Assembly (NCBI GenBank): GCA_963922205.1
Contig: CAWUHX010000034.1
Coordinates: forward strand, 62,001 to 126,000
DNA length: 64,000 bases
Direction: 5' to 3'
DNA from: Romanomermis culicivorax
Taxonomy: Eukaryota; Nematoda; Enoplea; Mermithida; Mermithidae
A program made the translations under genes and the position numbers. The notes under the pieces were generated by a model, which worked only from the letters and a program-made list of their open reading frames with translations, had not been told where the DNA came from and did no database searches. Shown one piece after another: positions 57,911 to 64,000 of this stretch (position 1 is its first letter; each line of letters begins with the position of its first letter).

Positions 57911-58869
57911 TTTTGAAAATTCTTGGGCTTTTTATGCATATACATCCGCATCAGTGTTTTTTTGTGCACGGACATTTGTGCCAATTGACACAAGAGGTAA
58001 AAAAATTATTATTTTTTACTAGAGACATACTGAAAACTGCGGAGAAGTTTTAGGCCAAAAGTTTGATAAAAAGTTAACATTTAATGCATTAATTTTTTGT
58101 AAAAATCGTGCCCGTTGCCCAACCTATGTTTCAGCTGACCATGCCAGTGAGAAAAGAAAAAACTGTGCAACAAAATAGTTCACGAAATCCCAAAAAAAAT
58201 GGAATTCAGAGACAATTTAAATAGGTCTAGAATTGTTCAGGAAATTCAAACTGATCCGACTTCAAAGTACAAACGAATATCTATGTTTATCTAACAACCA
58301 TGTGAAAAATAGAGAAAATAAAGTCGAAAATAGTGTTAATTTTCGATCGAAACATTGTACCATTATCAATGATATCGATTTTTCTATTTGAATCAATCAA
58401 AGACAAAAAGTAAGAATTTCAGTTTTAAATCCGAATCTGACTGAATGAAGAGAGAATATTCAGAATTCTTTTTTTCACTTATCAGTCTTGACAGCCTATA
58501 AGGTTTGCTGCAACGATACTGATACACTGTTCAAAAAGAGACCCTTTGCGTTCGGGTCAAATATACGAATGGGAAACATTATATTCATTGATTCGCCGCA
58601 AAGCACTGAAAATTTTTTTGCATTTAAGCCCCTAAAACGTCTAAAAATCAAGGAAATTTAATGTTTGACCAGCCAAAAAATTCGTGCCAATTGGCACAAA
58701 CGCTCAAAATTTTTTCTGCTATTCCAAATTTTTTTGTGCCAAAAACCATGTTTTGGCACACAAAAAAACACTAATCGGCATAGTTTTTTTTGCACAGGCC
58801 AGGTTGCAATCACCGTTTTTTCCCTCCAAGATTTTTTCGATATGAGAACCGAACCCAAACTTTTTTTCT

Positions 58870-59520
58870 TCATTTTCCACAAAGTTTCCTATTTTTCAAA
58901 ACCCATATAATGTTGCTACAGATGTTTTTTTATGCATTAGAGGAGCATACCCAAGCATTTTGTTGTATTTGGAGTCAGAAACCTGCAAAAATCAGGAAAA
59001 ATTGAGAAAATCCTGGTTATGTTAGTTAAAAATGAGCTCATGAAGGATATATTGGTGTTCTACAGGAGCAGGTGAAGCATGTTAACAATACAGTTCTCAG
59101 GAATGTATCTGCTCTATTGACATTTCGGTGGTTCCAATTAGAATCATCTAATTTTATTTAGCTCTTGGTCCGGTGCAGAGAGCATAAATTTTTTTGGATT
59201 TTCACTTTCTAAAACGCTGGAAAATGAACTTCACAACGTTGAGAAATAAATTAAAATCAAACTGATGAACTGTAATTAATTCCCCATTCTGGCACAAAGT
59301 GCCAGAAAAATTTTCGGGTTTTATATTCTGAAATGCTGGAAAATAAATCTCCCCAACAGATATTTATGAACAGAAGTTCTAAAATTGCAGTCTAGAATGA
59401 TGCCTTCAATTTCAATCTTGAACAAATGCAGAAGTTCAGGTTGCAAACGTTTGAAAAATTCCAAGCATCGAGAGAAAAATTGAGAGAATTGATGAAAAAT
59501 CTCACATTTGGGCCACATAA
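58870..59520 (+). repeat. Dispersed repeat, copy B (uninterrupted)
   Basis: Matches 10930-11215 (left part) and 14384-14735 (right part) in one piece. Within it lies the small palindrome CTGGCACAAAGTGCCAG at 59288-59304. The neighbourhood also holds TTGGCACAAA words (57973, 58690) related to the TGCCAATTGGCACA palindrome at 11668. Confidence 0.75.
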
Positions 59521-59849
59521 TGAACTGTAACAATTAGGAAAAGAAACGAGCTAGCTAACTTGATTGATGGAAACTGTTGAGCATTAATTAGTAAGTCAAA
59601 GTAGATATGCTAACCGCCCGCCTGATAGAAAATAGTCAAGATTATACCCATGACTGGCAGGAGCCGCCGGAAGATTTCAACCCTTTTAAGTCCATCAAAA
59701 CGCATCTTTTCAGTTTTGAATTCCTCGAAAATTTTTCCTCAATGAGAACCATACCCAAAACTTTTTCCTCATTTCGAAATCTTTTTCCTCAAAACACCTC
59801 ATTTGAGAAAAAAACGGTGGTTGCAATGTGCAACTTGAGGAAAAAATTT

Positions 59850-60015
59850 GATTGCACAGATAAATTTTTGGTTGCTCACTAAAATTGATAAATTTGCTTA
59901 AATTTATTGGAAAAATCATCGCAAACTAGTTTTTTGTATTTCTTTCGATCTGCATCAGTTTTAGGCATTTAAAACCCAATTTTCTGAGTTTTGGAGACAT
60001 AATGAAAAGTTGAAA
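59850..60015 (+). repeat. Copy of the 12010-12170 repeat module
   Basis: Shares TTTTTGGTTGCTCACT, GCATCAGTTTTAGGCATTTA and AATTTTCTGAGTTTTG with 12040-12150. Confidence 0.65.
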
Positions 60016-60594
60016 GTTAACCATCTACTCAGGGATGTACGGGAAGAACTTGTTATGTTACATGACAAAGTTACATGCCTTGAAAATGCTCTTTCCAATC
60101 AAGACAAGTCTATTTCGAAAATTCAATGATCCATTGCAGTATGAGTACTATTTTAATGAAACACTGTTTATTTCGAACAAAAGAGTCCTGTTTATTTGGG
60201 ATGCAATGCTATAGATATTGAATTTTTTATCATTAAGATTCAGCTTAGGATTCTAATTCACTCCACCAGGTTTTGGATTTGCAATCAAATTATATTCCTA
60301 TTTTTATATTTATATTTTTCCTTTCTAGCCATCAAAAATAGAATTGAACGAAATAGAAAATCATTATTGAATTAATCTTGTTGAAGAAAACGATCCCAAT
60401 ATAAGTCTGTAAATATACAATGCATGTGGGTTTTATTTGAATGTATTTGACAAAGTTAGAAATTTAGTATTAAATTAAACCATTGAGAAAATTTGAAACC
60501 AAAATCTTAAGTGCAAGAAATCTCAAATAATTCATACTAATTCTAGAAATTAAGAGCACATTTTATCTACAATCTCATAATTCAGCTTGAATGG

Positions 60595-61060
60595 TTAAAT
60601 GTTTCCAGGGAGGGCGTCAATTTGTCATCAATTGTCAATGACATTTATAAAGAAAAGGGTTATAATGGTGTGGAATTCATAAAAACCATTGTTTGCAAAA
60701 TGTTTGGGGACTTGCTGGCTAAATACAAGAATCGAATTTTACACACATATAGGAATTCTACCCGTCAAACTCGAAAACCACTGGAAGATCTAGATCCTAC
60801 TGGCATCAAAATTCTCAAGTGTAAAAACATTTTTGGTGCACTATAATCCATGTTTTATTAATAAATTTATATTTATGCATTTTTAGATTTGATTGATGCA
60901 GTTTACATGCCGCACCAAGAATGCATCCAGAATGCTTAAAATGGAGCACAAATCAGTCGTTAGATGTTTCACGATGTGGCAGCAGATGTTATTGATGCGT
61001 TTAGAGCTCAAGCAAATGCTAATGGAGGACGAAAGCAAGTTTTATGATTAAATAATGTTT
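60595..61060 (+). pseudogene. Possible BEN-domain-like fragment, two blocks
   Basis: 60607-60846 reads ASICHQ or, in the better frame, SSIVNDIYKEKGYNGVEFIK followed by a basic stretch and PLEDLDPTGIKILK, ending at TAA. After an AT-rich gap with an AG at 60886 the next block starts DLIDAVYMPHQECIQNA. The pattern L-D-P-x-x-[IV]-x-x-[IL]-x-x-x-V resembles the C-terminal half of BEN domains (DNA-binding, found in insect and other animal regulators and in some transposons). The second block soon meets a stop. Weak evidence. Confidence 0.25.
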
Positions 61061-61478
61061 ATATTGCTCTATGGTAAAAAGAGACAGAGGTTGATGAATC
61101 TACATTTCAGCATATATATGGGTTGACAACAGACATACATGGCAAGAATTTTCCAGGGGTAGGGTCCATGGACTTCTTTGCATGGGGGATAGAGGAGGGT
61201 GGTGAGCAAAAAAATGTTCTGATAGCCACGTTTTTTGATGTGCTGCATCTTTTGATGTCAATACTTTTCAGGTCTGAAAACATTTTTTAAATTTCGAACA
61301 AAAGTGATGACTTTATTTCCAGAAAAATTATCTTATGTGATTATGTACACATGATTTTTGGTCTGAAAGGAAATAGTAAATAATATTGGAATAAGTATGG
61401 CATGAAGGGCCAGAAAATTTTCCAATTTTTACCACTTTTGGCATGAATTTAATGCCCTGGATGCTAAACTTTTAAGTT

Positions 61479-61946
61479 TCACAAAATTCTGCTGCGGGTA
61501 GGGAACTTCCTACATTCAACCAGTTCATCTTCGGTATCACCTCTTGTGATCCAATTTTGTTTGCATATTAAATCAACCTCTATTCTGTGGTTTTGGCAGA
61601 GAATTTTTGGTATATCATTTTGCAAGATGGTTTGCAAATCGATATGAGAATGTGGTGCACCAACATGAACAACAATTGAATTCAAGCCTCAGATAGCATT
61701 CATTCATATCTTGTGGTCTTTCATGGCATAGGGTGGTGCTTAGACCAACAGTTTGGGAAAATAAATATCTAATTTGATGTCATATAACAGTGACTTTCCA
61801 GGTGGCCCATATGTTTCAAATAAATCCATTCTTCTTTTGAACTCCTCTGATGTAACCATATTTTGGTAGATATTTGATAAAAATAAAATCCACATAGGGG
61901 CGCCAGTTTTGTGCTGAATACTGGGAATGTCATTAAAGCCTAGCAC
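61479..61946 (-). pseudogene. Unidentified decayed coding tract, downstream piece
   Basis: One minus-strand frame spans 61946-61479 with three stops near 61740-61690. Readable parts: NDIPSIQHKTGAPMWILFLS, EEFKRRMDLFETYGPPGKSL, LLYDIKLDIYFPKLLV, and after the stops GLNSIVVHVGAPHSHIDLQT and EDELVECRKFPTRSRIL. It looks like a globular protein. It lies 0.44 kb downstream of 62389-63437 in the same orientation, so both may come from one element. No family recognised. Confidence 0.38.
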
Positions 61947-62388
61947 TCACTACACCTAGCACACTTTAGCGCAGAATTCTTCATCATCCTAGGGTTCAAT
62001 TTTTTCCTTGTACACACTCTGTTTTTTTCTTCAACTTTCTTCCCCTGAACTGATCTGTTGTAAATGTGAAATCTGTTCAAACATATTTAACAGTATTATT
62101 CCTATTGATTCTAAGTTAAAAAAGAAATTGGCTAAACATAAATTATTGCTTAGAGCTTCAGCCACAAGACATGAAAAAACAATAAAAAGGATTTACATAA
62201 TAAATGTACAAAAATTGTTCAGAGTGGTGGAGCATTTGTACCACTAATATTAGTATCTTTATTATCTACACTAGCAACTTTTGTTACATAGAAATTATTA
62301 TAAAATAAAATTGGTGAGTAAATTTGCAATTACGCCTCACCAGGTTCTTAATAAGCTGAATAAGTCCCATGCTTCTTCTTCTTCCTCT

Positions 62389-63437
62389 CTAACTGCAAAT
62401 GAAAAGACAGGTATAGCTTAACAAGTTGACAACCCTGTGATCAGTCTTCCATGCTATTTTCTTTTTCAATTCTGCATCCTCCTTTGAGTAGGATTTGAGG
62501 AAATTATAATTCAATAATTCCCTCAGTATGTAATCATACTTGGCAGGACTATCAGACCAGAAAACAAAGAATGGTAGAGGAATCAAGTAGCATAGAATCT
62601 CCAATGCAGAAAACTTTGTTGAATCCATAACATGCACATAATTCCTCAGGTCTGCCATTTAATGGTCTCTATCATACTTAGCGATGCCAGTCTCAATTAC
62701 CTTCCAAGTTGAAATGATTGTAACTGTTTGATAGACCTCTCGAAGAGTTTTGTTCATGTCAAGACCTGCCGTGATATACCATATGACATCTACTGGATCT
62801 GTTAATTTAAAGGGTGAAACCCCTTGCAGCATTCCTGTGTGGAATCTGTTGTTCACATCATTGGTCCTATTGACTTGTTGATCCATTCTGTCCATGTCAT
62901 CTGGATCACTTAAATCCTCCAACTGATTTATTTCCTTTTTGCTTCAGCCAGCTGTTAGCACCTTGGGATAAACCCCACACAGTAAAGTGTGGTTCATAGT
63001 TTTAGCGGGATATTCAATATCCACAGGACACAAAAACGCCTGCAAATTAGCTTGAAATTGTGTAGCCCACCTTGCCATCACTCTTCACCTGTCATGTGGT
63101 ATACCTTGGATAACTGCCTTTTTACAATATCTTTCTCTTCTAGGAAGTTTTGATCATTGATTCCCATTAGGTCTTGAGAATAGACCATATAAAGGCAGAA
63201 AGCCAAGGTTTTCACTTGAACCAGTGACATGATATCATGTGGGTATGTTGCCATAACCCCAATCAATTTTCCACAGAACCCATAGTGAAGGAACCCCAGA
63301 AACACAGCAATTGAGTAATAGGCATCCAAGCTGGCATACACAATTTTGTTGTCTTTAATCTTGGAAGCCTTTTCTCGCCATTGCCAGTGAAATAACAATA
63401 TGTGCACACTCAAAAATTTGTTGGAGGACTCTTTCAA
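62389..63437 (-). pseudogene. Unidentified decayed coding tract, upstream piece
   Basis: Reading the minus strand, 63437-63078 is open (119 codons) with NKIVYASLDAYYSIAVFLGF, HYGFCGKLIGVMATYPHDIM and LEEKDIVKRQLSKVYHMTGE. A one-base shift leads to ATQFQANLQAFLCPVDIEYP and TLLCGVYPKVLTAG. From 62922 the frame 62922-62389 is open apart from one stop at 62661-62659: LEDLSDPDDMDRMDQQVNRT, SPFKLTDPVDVIWYITAGLD and FSALEILCYLIPLPFFVFWS. More than 330 codons of good coding character with only two or three lesions. The aromatic, evenly hydrophobic composition would suit a viral or transposon structural protein, but no motif proves it. The start probably lies beyond 63437. Confidence 0.42.
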
Positions 63438-64000
63438 TACTCATTGAAATACTCTATTATTGACTGCATTCATGGCCTGTACAGCAATATGGAGGAATTT
63501 GGCAGCTGCTTTATATTTTCTACATGCTCAAATATTTCAAATCTACAAATTCACCCAAGTCCCTAGCTTTTTTTGTTTTCTCTAGATAAAAACCGAGTGA
63601 AAGTATGAGCCAGGCTTAAGGTTTTAGCTGTTCTGCACAAAATACAGGCCTGAACTATATCTGAGACAAGGTGTTTGAATTCTGGACATAGAGTAACCTG
63701 CAAAAGTGTCATGGGCTAACTTATACAAAATATAACATTCATTGAAATTCACTTACATATGAATTAGTTTGACAATTTTTTTTTATGGTCAAATAAGTTG
63801 GTTTACTGTACCATGTACAGACTGATGTTTCTAATCATCTTTGAATATTGAAATAGCTCCCATCATAGCTGATGCACCTTCTATTGGTATTGCATTATAT
63901 ATTTCATCATTTTGGGGGAATCATAGTTGGCCTAAACAGTTTCATTCCATTCAATGTGCAATCAGTGATAATGCTACTTGTTGATGATTTTCTAAATTTC
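63438..64000. other. Right edge; possible continuation of the minus-strand tract
   Basis: On the minus strand, around 63935-63840, short readable pieces occur (NGMKLFRPTMIPPK; AIPIEGASAMMGAISIFKDD), so coding sequence may continue past the window. Otherwise AT-rich non-coding DNA. Confidence 0.3.

Noticed and set aside
1-64000. CRISPR arrays, rRNA genes, bacterial operons
   Set aside because: Looked for regularly spaced identical repeats, conserved rRNA words and Shine-Dalgarno-led gene strings; none present, and spliced transposases show eukaryotic DNA.

Overview
The window is AT-rich eukaryotic DNA and looks like an intergenic, repeat-dominated stretch of an invertebrate animal genome. The evidence is spliceosomal introns with GT/AG ends inside transposase genes, a mix of transposon families (PIF/Harbinger, MULE, hAT, Ty3/gypsy, an L1/Tx1-like LINE, a tRNA-like SINE head), and no operons, bacterial ribosome sites or CRISPR arrays. 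The species cannot be named from the sequence. Nearly all recognisable coding sequence belongs to mobile elements, and most is broken by stops and frameshifts.

Layout, left to right. 1-1352: right part of a MULE whose terminal inverted repeats are themselves a 14-bp minisatellite, with a two-exon transposase pseudogene inside. 1354-1680: a GC-rich hairpin element and a perfect inverted repeat. 1968-2180: a Myb/SANT-like fragment. 3979-6700: a PIF/Harbinger element with its usual two genes, a transposase with all catalytic residues and a convergent Myb/SANT partner with one nonsense codon. 9211-10677: a 69-bp tandem duplication and a decayed zinc-finger/transposase-like gene on the minus strand. 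10930-14735: a dispersed repeat split by about 3.2 kb of other repeats, with a second copy at 58870-59520. 14769-17400: an unidentified coding fossil. 17402-18285: an internally deleted Harbinger derivative that keeps the start of a transposase. 18290-23273: a 5'-truncated Ty3/gypsy retrotransposon (zinc knuckles, protease, RT, RNase H, integrase, 3' LTR). 24075-28080: about 4 kb of decayed plus-strand coding sequence that I cannot assign. 29369-29730: a hAT C-terminal remnant. 31050-31135: SINE head. 32063-32410: an almost complete palindrome (foldback element).

34250-36954 is the best candidate for a non-transposon gene: a signal-peptide-like first exon followed by four exons whose splice phases agree. 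38201-38542 on the minus strand is a possible second secreted-protein exon. 41120-46000 is an L1/Tx1-like LINE on the minus strand with an open ORF1 and a lightly damaged ORF2. 48822-51290, 54902-55960 and 60622-61060 hold further coding remnants; 55977-56594 is the N-terminal part of a hAT transposase (BED finger). 61479-63437, on the minus strand and probably running off the right edge, is another unassigned decayed coding tract.

The genes do not form a pathway. Apart from the two Harbinger genes, which act together, and the ORF1/ORF2 pair of the LINE, the window is a set of independent insertions of different ages.
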